The position numbers and the translations under genes are program-made. DNA of 40,225 nucleotides from Candidatus Calditenuaceae archaeon (GTDB taxonomy: Archaea > Thermoproteota > Nitrososphaeria_A > Caldarchaeales > Calditenuaceae). The notes beneath the pieces are model-generated. The model was given only the letters and a program-made list of their open reading frames with translations, searched no databases and was not told the DNA's origin. Shown here piece after piece: positions 1 through 8,253 of the stretch. The DNA lies in contig JANXEE010000017.1 in assembly GCA_025058225.1 (NCBI GenBank), positions 66,084 to 106,308 of the forward strand, read 5' to 3'. Positions within the stretch are counted from its first letter, which is position 1, and each line of letters opens with the position of its first letter.

Positions 1-562
1 TAGCGTTGAGATAGCCGTGTCTTAGGAGGTTGATGACGTCCGCCCTCCCTTCGACGATAATCACCTCTTCGCTGCCTAAGGCCTCAGGTCCTGCGGGCAG
101 GTTGTCGGGTCCGATCTCGACGACCCTGGCCTTGGCGATCGTCTCCTCGAGCTCCTTGAGCGCCTCATCCACCTCAGGCACCCTCTTCCTCTCCCACTCG
201 ATCAGAAGGGACCTAGCCCTCTCGACGATCCGCTTCCTCTTCTCGGCCCTGACGTCCTCTATCTTCTCTATCGAGACCCTTGCTGAATACGGTCCTACCC
301 TGTCGACGCTCTCGACCATGGCCGCGATCAGCGCGGTGTGAAACCTGTCGACGTTGGTGGGCACGAGGACCTTCCCGACGGTCCGGTCGCCCTGGCCGTG
401 AATGTGGACCTCGATCCTTCCAATCCTCCCGGTCTTCTGGAGCTCCCTGAGGTCCAAGTCGGCGCTGAAGATGCCCTCGGTCTGACCGAATACCGCCCCT
501 ATTACGTCGTTCTTGTCGACTATGCCGTCCACCTCTACTTTAGCCTCAATCACGTACTTCAC
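1..562 (-). CDS. dnaG: Archaeal DnaG-type primase, N-terminal part (cut by window edge)
   Basis: I translated the minus strand from a GTG at 560-562. The first residues read VKYVIEAKVEVDGIVDKND, the typical opening of archaeal DnaG. The motif EGRADV, the acidic start of the Toprim domain, appears near residue 170, just before the left edge, so about 187 residues are visible and the rest lies outside. In archaea this protein is a Toprim primase that also associates with the RNA exosome. It diverges from rps13. A TATA-like CCTTAAAAATG on the minus strand at 615-625 could serve it with a leader of about 30 bases. The Toprim metal residues beyond the first Glu cannot be checked here. Confidence 0.9.
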   Translation of the reverse strand, partial: MKYVIEAKVEVDGIVDKNDVIGAVFGQTEGIFSADLDLRELQKTGRIGRIEVHIHGQGDRTVGKVLVPTNVDRFHTALIAAMVESVDRVGPYSARVSIEKIEDVRAEKRKRIVERARSLLIEWERKRVPEVDEALKELEETIAKARVVEIGPDNLPAGPEALGSEEVIIVEGRADVINLLRHGYLNA

Positions 563-694
563 TGATGTCTGTTGCGAGGTCAACCTTCAACCCTGTTCCG
601 AATCCACTCCGTTCATTTTTAAGGTTGAACGTGGTCCCCGGCAGGCGGTGCCTCTCAGGAACGTTTTTTATGAGCTGGGGGCGTTCGAGGGGGG

Positions 695-1153
695 ATGACG
701 GCTCAGCAGAAGGAGACCAGGTTGATCGTGAGGCTTCTGGGCACCGACCTGGACGGCACCAAACACGTGCCCTTCGCCTTAGCGGAGATAGACGGCGTTG
801 GCATCAACTTCGGGTACGCGATAGCCAGGGCCCTCGGCGTCGACCCGACGGTGAGGTTGGGACAGCTCAGCGAGCAGCAACTCGCTCAGATCGAGGACGC
901 GATAAAGAACCCGGCGAAGCACGGCGTGCCGGTCTGGATGCTCAACAGAAGGAGCGACCCCGTAACGGGTAAGAACCTCCACCTTCACGGTCCGGACCTC
1001 AACCTCACGATCAGGGAGGACATAGAGAGGGAGAAGAAGATCAGGTCCTGGAGGGGTGTCAGGCACTCGCTGGGGCTGAAGGTCAGAGGTCAGAGGACCA
1101 GGACCACGGGAAGGAAAGGAGGGCCCGTGGGCGTCGCAAAGAAGACCAAGTGA
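695..1153 (+). CDS. rps13: 30S ribosomal protein S13 (uS13)
   Basis: The 152-residue product has the archaeal uS13 pattern: an N-terminal helix-two-turn-helix (DGVGINFGYAIARALG) and the basic C-terminal tail with RGVRHSLGLKVRGQRTRTTGR, which reaches the ribosomal A-site finger and tRNAs. The ATG follows a strong Shine-Dalgarno run (GAGGGGGG, 688-694), and a TATA-like CGTTTTTTATG lies at 662-672, about 27 bases upstream. In most archaea uS13 is followed by uS4, uS11 and rpoD. Here the next gene is a convergent metE-like gene, so rps13 is monocistronic. The family assignment is certain; the isolation is directly visible. Confidence 0.97.
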   Translation: MTAQQKETRLIVRLLGTDLDGTKHVPFALAEIDGVGINFGYAIARALGVDPTVRLGQLSEQQLAQIEDAIKNPAKHGVPVWMLNRRSDPVTGKNLHLHGPDLNLTIREDIEREKKIRSWRGVRHSLGLKVRGQRTRTTGRKGGPVGVAKKTK

Positions 1154-1157
1154 TCCT

Positions 1158-2285
1158 TCAGGTCAGAGCTCGCCTCGCCAACTCGGCGCCCTTCACCAAG
1201 CTCCGCTCCTTCTCGAAGGCCACCTCCCACCGCCGCGTCCTGAGGCCGCAGTCGTTGCACGCGATCACCTTGGTCGGATCGCCCATTAACCTCGCCGAGT
1301 AAAGGAGCCTGTCCCTCACGAGCTCCGGAGGTTCAATGAAGTCGGTGTGGACGTCGATTACACCCGGAGCGACCTTGAACGCAACTCCTTGTTCACTGAA
1401 CGTCTTGAGAATCGAGTAACCCCTTCTTGAACGCTCTTCGACGCCCAGCTCTACGGTGTCCCTGTTGGCGCACTCGATCGAGAGCTCGTGTATTCTCATC
1501 TCCGTGAGGTGGGGGAGGAGGAGGGAGTAGTCGCTGTAACAGACGTGCAGCGTCCACGTCGCGTTCAGGCCCTTTACCATCTCGTTGAAGGCCTCGACGT
1601 AATCCCTCACCTCGTCAGGCTTTGTGGTTAACGCGGGCTCGTCCACCTGAATTCTCGTTGCGCCGGCCTCAACGAGGGCCCTGAGCTCTGGCTTCATGAC
1701 GTTCTCGATGAGGCTGTAGAGGAAGTCGAGCCTCGATCTCCTTCTCCTCTCACCGGGGTCCTCAAGGTGTGAGTAGCGCTTCACGAAGAACTCGTCGAAG
1801 CTCCAGTCCATTATCGTGTAAGGCCCAGTAACGGGAACCTTCAGCTCTCTTCTGGCCTTAGACTTCGCGAAGAGGAACTCCTCGATGTAGGCGCTGGACC
1901 TGAGCCTCGGGGCGCTCACGAGTTTGGCCTTGTTGTAGGTCTCGGCGTCCCAGACTTTTACCCTACCTGTGAAGACGAAGTTCTCCACGTTCCTGACGGA
2001 GTGCTCGTACATCTCGACACGCCTCTGTTCACCGTCCCATACCACATCTAGGCCCGCGGCTTCGTGGAACCTGATGCCGTACAGCGAGGCCCATCGGAGC
2101 AGCTTGGCCTGGTCAATGCCGTTGCGTATCAGCCTCACCAACTCGTCGTAATTCTCCACATCCAACACCTTTCCCCAGTACCTCGCCTGGGTCGCCCTTT
2201 CTTCGGTGTTGCCGCCCTTGAGGAAGGGTGCTCTCGATAGACTTCCGACCTCCTGCGTTCTGAAAAGCAAGCCATCAGGCCCCAT
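1158..2285 (-). CDS. metE: Cobalamin-independent methionine synthase, catalytic (MetE C-terminal type) protein
   Basis: This TIM-barrel protein of about 375 residues matches the catalytic half of MetE, which transfers a methyl group to homocysteine. Counting from the ATG at 2285, the zinc ligands are all present: H247 and C249 (LHVC), E271 (LSIEC) and C346 (NDCGL). VDEPAL at 214-219 and HTDFIEP near 313 are further family motifs. I chose this start because it overlaps the upstream stop as TGATG and has GGGAGAGG just before it; an in-frame ATG at 2318 would add 11 residues. The second gene of a two-gene unit. It lacks the MetE folate-binding half, so the methyl donor is unknown, as for other folate-independent archaeal core MetE proteins. 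Confidence 0.88.
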   Translation of the reverse strand: MGPDGLLFRTQEVGSLSRAPFLKGGNTEERATQARYWGKVLDVENYDELVRLIRNGIDQAKLLRWASLYGIRFHEAAGLDVVWDGEQRRVEMYEHSVRNVENFVFTGRVKVWDAETYNKAKLVSAPRLRSSAYIEEFLFAKSKARRELKVPVTGPYTIMDWSFDEFFVKRYSHLEDPGERRRRSRLDFLYSLIENVMKPELRALVEAGATRIQVDEPALTTKPDEVRDYVEAFNEMVKGLNATWTLHVCYSDYSLLLPHLTEMRIHELSIECANRDTVELGVEERSRRGYSILKTFSEQGVAFKVAPGVIDVHTDFIEPPELVRDRLLYSARLMGDPTKVIACNDCGLRTRRWEVAFEKERSLVKGAELARRALT

Positions 2286-3250
2286 CACGTCCACCTCTCC
2301 CTCAGTAACCTCGCGCACTCCGACAGCACCCTCAGTTTCTCCTTAGCCACCTCTACGGGCAGATATTCGAGGTCCGTGTTAGCTGTCAAGTGGACCGCTC
2401 TGGCGCCTGTAGCATCGACTGCTTTCTCAGCGAGCGAAGCACACGCATTCGGCTCCTCAACCACAACGCTCCTCGCGTCGACAACGCCGAGTGCCAGTTC
2501 GCGGTCTACGTCTACGCCCTTTAGAGCAGAGACCGGTGTAGCGTGGAGGTCTATGCCGACGATGTCAGCTCCGGAGTCCAGCAGCGATCTGAGCGTTCTG
2601 CCGGCGGGGAAGAAACACGTGTGCAGCTGCAGTGCGCACCCGAACTTCTTCCTGAACGACCCGACGATCTCACGGACTAAAACGAGCTCGTCCTCGCTCA
2701 ATCTCCTTGCCATCTCGGGAGCCGTCAACTGAACCAACCTCACATCCAGCGCCCACTTAAGGACCATCCTATGGGCCTCTGTCGATATGACCTCGCTCAG
2801 GTCGATAACGAGTTCCGATTCGTCAGAATAACCGTTGTTCAGGGAGAGCCTGTACATGGTCAGGGGATCTGGGAGTATCAACTTCACCTTCCTCCCCCTG
2901 AGAAGTGTGGGAAACAGGTACCGATCCAAGAAGGGTTCGCTAAGCCCGAGCTTACTTTTAATCACGGGTACTTTGTAAAAAGTGTTGTTATCGTACCATC
3001 TAGAAAGTCCATTAACTTCCATTCCCACTACGTTCTCCGTAAACGGTCTGAAGTGGTCGTGCCATAGCAGCATCGGATCTGTGACGAGGGTGAGGTTGTT
3101 CTCGATGAAATAGATCCACCCGATAGTCTCCCGCTCCGCGCCGGCCCGCACCTCTTCCCAGCTGGTCTTGCCCCTTGAGTGCCTGCGAAGGAGCCTGAAG
3201 AGCACCTCGCTCCTCGGGAGGTTTCCGGACAGGTGTGTCTCGACGCGCAC
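2285..3250 (-). CDS. MetE-like partner protein (core-MetE paralogue lacking one zinc ligand)
   Basis: A 321-residue protein of the same barrel family as its downstream neighbour, starting at GTG 3248-3250. It keeps H210 and C212 (LQLHTC) and D234 (GIDLHAT). At the site where catalytic members have D/N-C-G-L it reads N291-T-D-L, so the last zinc cysteine is missing. The following segment (LEYLPVEVAKEKL) is the usual C-terminal helix region of this superfamily. It is translationally coupled to the catalytic gene by a one-base overlap. Split N-like and C-like MetE gene pairs are known in Thermoproteota. Inference: a structural or methyl-donor-binding partner rather than an independent enzyme. 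Confidence 0.75.
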   Translation of the reverse strand: MRVETHLSGNLPRSEVLFRLLRRHSRGKTSWEEVRAGAERETIGWIYFIENNLTLVTDPMLLWHDHFRPFTENVVGMEVNGLSRWYDNNTFYKVPVIKSKLGLSEPFLDRYLFPTLLRGRKVKLILPDPLTMYRLSLNNGYSDESELVIDLSEVISTEAHRMVLKWALDVRLVQLTAPEMARRLSEDELVLVREIVGSFRKKFGCALQLHTCFFPAGRTLRSLLDSGADIVGIDLHATPVSALKGVDVDRELALGVVDARSVVVEEPNACASLAEKAVDATGARAVHLTANTDLEYLPVEVAKEKLRVLSECARLLRERWT

Positions 3251-3366
3251 CTATCGAATCACCGCCCCGAATGAAGAGGACTCCATCAAAAACCGTGTGT
3301 TGTCCAGCAATAATAGAGCCGAGTCTCTACTCGAGCCGTATTGGGAGGACATCCTCACGAACACTA

Positions 3367-3375
3367 CTTTAAAAA
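3367..3375 (+). promoter_or_regulatory. TATA element of rpo10
   Basis: The sequence CTTTAAAAA is centred about 33 bases before the TTG start at 3404. It helps choose that TTG over the longer in-frame ATG at 3341, which lies upstream of the element. Confidence 0.6.
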
Positions 3376-3403
3376 CCAGAACGGAAGGTGGTGGAGAGGG
3401 CCC

Positions 3404-3625
3404 TTGCTGTTCCCGATCAGGTGCTTCAGCTGTGGTAAGCCCCTTGCTCACCTCTGGGAGAAGTACAAGAACGAGGTCGAGTCCGGACGGCAACCCGGCG
3501 ATGTGCTGAACGATCTCGGCATCAGGAGATACTGTTGCAGGAGGATGTTCCTCACCCACGTCGAGTACATAGACGAGCTCATCACCTATGAGATCCAATC
3601 AAGGCAGAAGGTCATTCGCAGGTGA
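3404..3625 (+). CDS. rpoN: DNA-directed RNA polymerase subunit N (Rpo10)
   Basis: A 73-residue protein with the invariant Rpo10 layout: LFPIRCFSCGK near the start, giving C7 and C10, and YCCRRM giving C44 and C45. These four cysteines bind one zinc ion. The start is a TTG at 3404 preceded by GGTGGAGAGG and a TATA element. The longer reading frame from 3341 would add 21 residues that the family does not have. Rpo10 sits at the Rpo1/Rpo3 platform of RNA polymerase. The order rpo10, enolase, S2 is a conserved archaeal cluster and continues directly downstream. Confidence 0.95.
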   Translation: MLFPIRCFSCGKPLAHLWEKYKNEVESGRQPGDVLNDLGIRRYCCRRMFLTHVEYIDELITYEIQSRQKVIRR

Positions 3626-3673
3626 GCAGATAGGCAGAGTTATATCACGAGGAGATCCCTTCTTGACGTGTCC

Positions 3674-4924
3674 ATGGGCAAGCGGCTGGAGAGGGTAGCT
3701 GCGAGGGTGGTTTTCGACAGCAGGGGCGACAAGACCGTAGAGGTCGAGGTCACCGTTGAAGGTCACACGGCTAGGGCTGCAGCACCATCCGGTAAGAGCA
3801 GGGGCAAGAGAGAGGTCGTTCCGTTCCCAGAGGGTGGCCCCGAGGAGGCGGTACGGGTTGTGAGAGACAAGGTAGTTAGACTCTCAGGTGTTGAGTTAGA
3901 GGGTTTGGTGGCCTTCGACCGGTTGCTCACGGACCTCGACGGCACACCCAACCTCTCCTCGATCGGTGGCAACACGGCCATCGCACTCTCAGTTGCTTGC
4001 GCTACCGCTTACGCCGCCTCCGAGGGCAAGAGGCTCTACGAGGCCCTCTCAGAGCTGGTGAATGAGGTGCCCGCACTACCGCTGCCCCTCTCCAACGTTT
4101 TAGGTGGTGGTGCGCACGCCGGACCCGGAGCACCCGAGATCCAGGAGTTCTTGCTGATCCCCCTCGGAGCGAAGACGATGAAGCAGGCCGTTGAGGTGAA
4201 CGTGGTAGCCTACAGGAAGCTCGGCAGACTCCTCCAGCGCGAGCTGCCCGATTTCCCCCTCGGTAAGGGCGACGAAGGAGGATATGCTCCACCCATAGGC
4301 AACAGGAAGGCCCTGGAGCTCGTGAGGGCCGCGGCTGACGAGACCTCCGATGAGACGGGTGTTGAAGTGGGGGTGGGTCTCGACGTGGCAGGGAGCAACG
4401 TCTTCGATCCCAGGTCGAACAGATACGCCCTCAGGTCCGAGGGCCTCTACCTCACAGGTCCTGAGTTCAAGGAGTACCTAGTTGACCTGGCGGATGAGTT
4501 CAAGCTCGTCTACATAGAAGACCCCTTCTCTGAGGACTCACCCGAGCTCTATGCCGACCTTCAGCGCGACCTGCGGTCGGTGTTTGTCTGCGGCGACGAC
4601 CTCGTCGTCACCAGAGCGGAGCTGATAGAACATCAGGTCGGGAGAGGAGCCATCAGGGCCGCAATCATTAAGCCGAACCAGGTTGGCACGGTCTCGCTGA
4701 CGGTCGACGCAGTCAGAGCCTGTACGGCCCACGGCGCAGTGGCTGTCGCTTCCCACAGGTCCGGTGAGACGACGGACGCCTACATCTCGCAGATCGCAGT
4801 GGGACTGGGTTGCAAAGTTATAAAGTGCGGACTGATCGGCGGAGAAAGGGTGGCGAAGCTGAACGAGCTGATCCGGATAGAGGAGGAAATAGGGGCCGGG
4901 AAGATCAGGAGGTTGACGGCCTGA
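3674..4924 (+). CDS. eno: Enolase
   Basis: Phosphopyruvate hydratase converts 2-phosphoglycerate to phosphoenolpyruvate in glycolysis and gluconeogenesis. About 416 residues, normal for archaea. Visible motifs are DSRGDKTVEVEV near the start, the catalytic loop GGGAHAG, EDPF, GDDL, KPNQVGT and SHRSGET, covering the metal ligands and the catalytic lysine regions. I used the ATG at 3674; a GTG two codons upstream (3668) is equally possible. A TATA-like TTATATC lies near 3640. The stop overlaps the S2 start as TGATG (4922-4926), so the two are coupled. Confidence 0.96.
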   Translation: MGKRLERVAARVVFDSRGDKTVEVEVTVEGHTARAAAPSGKSRGKREVVPFPEGGPEEAVRVVRDKVVRLSGVELEGLVAFDRLLTDLDGTPNLSSIGGNTAIALSVACATAYAASEGKRLYEALSELVNEVPALPLPLSNVLGGGAHAGPGAPEIQEFLLIPLGAKTMKQAVEVNVVAYRKLGRLLQRELPDFPLGKGDEGGYAPPIGNRKALELVRAAADETSDETGVEVGVGLDVAGSNVFDPRSNRYALRSEGLYLTGPEFKEYLVDLADEFKLVYIEDPFSEDSPELYADLQRDLRSVFVCGDDLVVTRAELIEHQVGRGAIRAAIIKPNQVGTVSLTVDAVRACTAHGAVAVASHRSGETTDAYISQIAVGLGCKVIKCGLIGGERVAKLNELIRIEEEIGAGKIRRLTA

Positions 4925-5556
4925 TGTCGGACGCAGCGGTCTCCCCAGAGGTCGAGGTCGCAGAGGTCCTCGTGAGGTCCAACGCCCATCTGGGTGCGAA
5001 GGTCAAGGTGGCCCACATGGAGCGGTTCGTCTTCCGGCAGAGGTCCGACGGCGTCCACCTCTTCGACGTCAAGAAGGTCCTGGAGAGGCTCAACCTGGCG
5101 GCGCGGTTAATCGCTCTTTATCCACCCGAGAAGGTCGTCGCGGTCTCGACTCACGTCTATGGGACCAAGGCCGTTCAGAAGTTCGCGGAGGTGACCGGCT
5201 CCCATGCGATCTCGGGGAAGATACCCGCAGGTGCGTTCACCAACAGGGCCCTGCGATACTATATGGAGCCTGAGGTGATCGTTGTCTCGGATCCGCGGTT
5301 CGACGCGCAGGTTGTCAACGAGGCCCGGATCGCAAAGATACCGATCGTGGCCATGTGCAGCAGCGATAACACCACCTCAAACGTCGACCTGATAATACCC
5401 ATCAACAACAGAGGGAGGCTGTCGTTGCCTTTCGGTTTCTGGTACCTCGCCCGTCGCGTGTTGATCGAGAGGGGGCAGGCTACTCCTGAGCTTCTCTCCG
5501 GCATTACCCTGGAACAGTTCGTCACCACAGCCGCAGTTGAGGGCGTTGAGGAGTAA
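4924..5556 (+). CDS. rps2: 30S ribosomal protein S2 (uS2)
   Basis: A 210-residue uS2. The archaeal features are visible: LVRSNAHLGAKV near the start, the middle HAISGKIPAGAFTN segment, EPEVIVVSDPR, then SSDNTTSNVDLIIPINNRG and a C-terminal FWYLARRVL. The longer open frame starting at 4810 lies inside enolase and is rejected; the ATG at 4924 fits the family N-terminus and overlaps the enolase stop by one base. The protein is part of the small-subunit head-body junction. Confidence 0.96.
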   Translation: MSDAAVSPEVEVAEVLVRSNAHLGAKVKVAHMERFVFRQRSDGVHLFDVKKVLERLNLAARLIALYPPEKVVAVSTHVYGTKAVQKFAEVTGSHAISGKIPAGAFTNRALRYYMEPEVIVVSDPRFDAQVVNEARIAKIPIVAMCSSDNTTSNVDLIIPINNRGRLSLPFGFWYLARRVLIERGQATPELLSGITLEQFVTTAAVEGVEE

Positions 5557-5577
5557 CCACTGCGCTGAGGCGGGTCC

Positions 5578-6300
5578 TTGAACCCATTGGAGCTCGTGAA
5601 CACAGTGATCTCTTCACTGATGCTGATAGTCGCGTCCTTCATGGACCTTAAGAGAAGAGAGGTGGACGATTGGGTGTGGTTGCTGCTCTCCTCGCTGACC
5701 CTTCCCTCCACCGCGTACCTCTACCTGCTGCTGTGGGACACTCAGTATCCGGTAATAGCCACGGCGTCCATCGCGCTATCCAGCACACTAGCGCTGGTCT
5801 TTTACAAGTTCGAGCTCTACGGTGGTGCAGACGCGAAGGCCATAATATCGCTCGCGCTGGCCCTTCCGGCCTCGTTCCACGGCAACAGGTTACACCCTTT
5901 CTCTCCGGTCACGGTGTTCCTCAACGGCCTCTTGATCTCACTGTCGGTGCCCGCATCACTGCTCGCCTACAACCTGGTCGTCAGACCCGTCCTTCACAAG
6001 GAGTCGCTCTTCGCCGGCCTCGAGGGTCTACCTCTCCACCTGAGGATAGGTGCTCTTTTTTTGGGAACAAGGGTAGACTGGCCCAAGAACTTCTGGGCGA
6101 AGATCCTCGTCAAGAACGGTGAACGGCTCTCCTTCTCCCCACCCCTGGAGAGTTACTTCCCCACGTCATCGGGCGGGGCATCAGATCGGACATGGGCTAC
6201 GCCAGGAATACCGCTGATACTCTTCATCGCCGTGGGCCACGTGCTGAACGTCCTCTACGGCGACCTCCTCTTCCCGATCTTCAAGCTGCTGTCGAGATAG
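5578..6300 (+). CDS. A24-family prepilin/preflagellin peptidase
   Basis: A 240-residue membrane protein starting at TTG 5578. The first catalytic aspartate is in SFMDLKRREVDDW near residue 23, and the second is in the FlaK-type motif YGGADAK near residues 81-87. These are the two aspartates of the A24 aspartyl proteases, which cut class III signal peptides of archaeal pilins and archaellins. Several hydrophobic segments follow. A soluble insertion with many charged residues sits between about residues 150 and 210 before a last membrane helix. No pilin or archaellin gene is in the window, so the substrate is unknown. The 3' end overlaps the convergent regulator by 20 bases. Confidence 0.85.
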   Translation: MNPLELVNTVISSLMLIVASFMDLKRREVDDWVWLLLSSLTLPSTAYLYLLLWDTQYPVIATASIALSSTLALVFYKFELYGGADAKAIISLALALPASFHGNRLHPFSPVTVFLNGLLISLSVPASLLAYNLVVRPVLHKESLFAGLEGLPLHLRIGALFLGTRVDWPKNFWAKILVKNGERLSFSPPLESYFPTSSGGASDRTWATPGIPLILFIAVGHVLNVLYGDLLFPIFKLLSR

Positions 6301-6625
6301 CCTTCTCTATCTCCCTCATTCCGATTCCCAACTTCTCGACCTCTCTGAGTCTGGGCAATATGCCTTCGAGTATCCTCTCTGCCTTAGCTCTGTTCCTCGC
6401 AAGGACGAAACCGCGCCTTGTCAAGCTGAACTTCCTGTTCCGCTTAGCCTTGTCGCTGGTCACCAGCCCGTTCTTCACGAGTCTGTTCAGTGAAAGGTAT
6501 AGCGTCGGTTTCTTTATCCTCGTCTCCTTCTCGAGTTGAGACACCGTCATAGGTGATTTCAGTAGCGTTTTCAATATTATTGGTTCCGAGTAGCCTTTAG
6601 GATTTCTCTTAGACCTCTTAGCCAT
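6281..6625 (-). CDS. Small winged-helix transcriptional regulator
   Basis: A basic 114-residue protein. Residues about 17-70 form a winged helix-turn-helix: ILKTLLKSPMTVSQLEKET, then the recognition helix KKPTLYLSLNRLVKNGLV and a wing with KRNRKFSLTRRG. A helical tail of about 40 residues probably mediates dimers. The start ATG at 6625 is 28 bases from a clear TATA element, so the message is nearly leaderless. The base composition upstream is AT-rich. Its target is not evident; the neighbouring SpoIIM-like gene on the same strand is a candidate only by position. Confidence 0.75.
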   Translation of the reverse strand: MAKRSKRNPKGYSEPIILKTLLKSPMTVSQLEKETRIKKPTLYLSLNRLVKNGLVTSDKAKRNRKFSLTRRGFVLARNRAKAERILEGILPRLREVEKLGIGMREIEKAISTAA

Positions 6626-6645
6626 CGATCTAGATACAGATAAAC

Positions 6646-6660
6646 CACTATATATTTTTA
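6646..6660 (-). promoter_or_regulatory. TATA element of the winged-helix gene
   Basis: On the minus strand the bases read TAAAAATATATAGTGG. The centre is about 28 bases before the ATG at 6625, the usual spacing for a leaderless archaeal message. Confidence 0.6.
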
Positions 6661-6684
6661 ATTCAACACTAATTTCTGGTAAAT

Positions 6685-7215
6685 TCAGGTTCCAATCATA
6701 TTAATGGATTGTAAGGACAGCAATATCAGAAATTCTAGGAGTGCTGCAACGAACAGCACAAAAATCCCGAGCCCAACCATCAGACCGACGAATCTGAGTT
6801 CGGCTCTGAGTTTTTTCGATAAAATTGCCAAAAGAATTCTAATGCCTTCGTTGATGCAGATTCCGTATGCGAAGAACTCCAGCGCTCCGTACACTGTCAG
6901 AATCGGAATGAACACAAGCACTGCCGGCGGAAAGCCAGACGTTATTGCGACAGCTGATAGGTAGATACCGGTGTTGTAGATGACGTAGAGACCTCCCGCT
7001 GTTCCCAGAACTGGAACTACCATCAGCAGAGCGATAGCTGCGTTGTTCGCGAAGATCACCAACGGCGAGTTGATGGAGGCTGTGAGGGACGCCAGCTCGT
7101 TAGACATCCGCTGAGCGACTTCGGGATCAAGAGGTATGTGCGCGGAGACTGCGAAGGTCACATAGAGCAGAACAGTGGATACGGCGGCCCACTTCAGCCT
7201 GCTCATGAGCCACAA
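6685..7215 (-). CDS. SpoIIM-like (DUF95) integral membrane protein
   Basis: A 176-residue protein with about four to five membrane segments. The signature NNAAIALLMVVPVLG followed by GGLYVIYNTG and a downstream PHG-like region (YGALEFFAYG, where the usual His is Leu/Phe) matches the stage II sporulation M family, which is widespread in non-sporulating archaea and has no firm function there. The TTG start at 7215 has GGAGGGTGA eight bases upstream, inside the end of the PGI/PMI gene; an internal ATG at 7206 is the alternative. It is the last gene of a likely operon with PGI/PMI and the CinA-type gene. Confidence 0.75.
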   Translation of the reverse strand: MWLMSRLKWAAVSTVLLYVTFAVSAHIPLDPEVAQRMSNELASLTASINSPLVIFANNAAIALLMVVPVLGTAGGLYVIYNTGIYLSAVAITSGFPPAVLVFIPILTVYGALEFFAYGICINEGIRILLAILSKKLRAELRFVGLMVGLGIFVLFVAALLEFLILLSLQSINMIGT

Positions 7216-7218
7216 GCG

Positions 7219-8253
7219 TCATTCACCCTCCACGGCACGCCTGATCTTACCGATCGTTGGGATCTCTCTGGGATCGACGTTCCTCAGCGCTGCAGCGTAG
7301 AGGCTGCAGGCATCTGCCCACATGACCGCAGACATCAGTTCGTAAACTAAGCTACCAGAGAACGTGAACGTGTGTTCCAGATCGAGCAGCGCACCTATCG
7401 CGCTGAATTGTGTCGAGACGTCCTGTGGTTCGTTCCTGGACCTCAGGGCTACGTGCTTGAGACCCTTAAACGCTGACAACCCCTCGACGGTGTTGTGAAG
7501 GTTCTCGGGGACCTCGTGGACTACGCACGGAAGCTTCGCGTTCTCCGCGAGCTGGTTTCGAAGCCGTACGGCTGCCGCGTGAAGGTGGCCCCATGCGAAG
7601 ACGCTGAGGGTCCCCAACGACGTCAAGATAGCGCATCTCTTCGCGTCGTTCTCCTCGGGACGCACTTCAGGCGATATTCGCCTCCAGTAGGTCGCGAGCC
7701 TTTCGGCCGTGGAGGAGATCGATTCTGGAGACAGCTCACCACAACCTGAGACCCTGTGATAAACTGCTGCCAGAGCGCCGAACATCTCAGGCACCGACAT
7801 CCTCGGGGTCATGTCAGGTGTCAGCCTCACGACGTTCAGGTTCAATTCTTCAGCGTATTGCAGCAATCTGCCGCCGCTCGTGATCACCAGCGGCTTCACG
7901 CCCCTTTTGGTCATGAGGTCCAGCGCCCTGATCACCTCCTGCGTTCTACCGGAGTAGCTGACCAGAGCCACGAGGTCGTCTCTGCTTACCCAAGAAGGTG
8001 GATGGGAGCCGCATGAGACCGTCACCGGCACTCCCGCGAGGGAAGACGCCAGCGACGCGAGCATCGTGCCAGGCATCGCGGAACCACCCAAGCCGAAGAC
8101 TACGAAGACCCTCACTGGTCGATCACCGACGGTCACCTTCGCACCCTTCACGAGCCCCAACTTGTAAAGGACCGGTTGATCTGAAACCTGCTTGATCATC
8201 GGACCGTATCTCTCGTCGCTCATGAGGGCGGCCGCGTCAGGGAGAGAGCTCAA
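7219..8253 (-). CDS. Bifunctional phosphoglucose/phosphomannose isomerase
   Basis: The 344-residue enzyme has two SIS subdomains. GLGGSA (54-59) and SYSGRTQE (99-106) form the sugar-phosphate site, and PRMSVPEMFG carries the conserved arginine. Further on, HEVPENLHN supplies the glutamate and histidine of the archaeal PGI/PMI family. The enzyme interconverts glucose-6-P, mannose-6-P and fructose-6-P. It starts at a TTG (8251-8253) that overlaps the upstream stop as TTGA and has GGGAGG before it, so translation is coupled to the CinA-type gene. Confidence 0.9.
   Translation of the reverse strand: MSSLPDAAALMSDERYGPMIKQVSDQPVLYKLGLVKGAKVTVGDRPVRVFVVFGLGGSAMPGTMLASLASSLAGVPVTVSCGSHPPSWVSRDDLVALVSYSGRTQEVIRALDLMTKRGVKPLVITSGGRLLQYAEELNLNVVRLTPDMTPRMSVPEMFGALAAVYHRVSGCGELSPESISSTAERLATYWRRISPEVRPEENDAKRCAILTSLGTLSVFAWGHLHAAAVRLRNQLAENAKLPCVVHEVPENLHNTVEGLSAFKGLKHVALRSRNEPQDVSTQFSAIGALLDLEHTFTFSGSLVYELMSAVMWADACSLYAAALRNVDPREIPTIGKIRRAVEGE

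Noticed and set aside
3341-3403. Longer Rpo10 from ATG 3341
   Set aside because: It would start upstream of the TATA element and add residues absent from the family.
4810-4923. N-terminal extension of S2 from 4810
   Set aside because: The extra codons lie inside enolase; the family start is the ATG at 4924.
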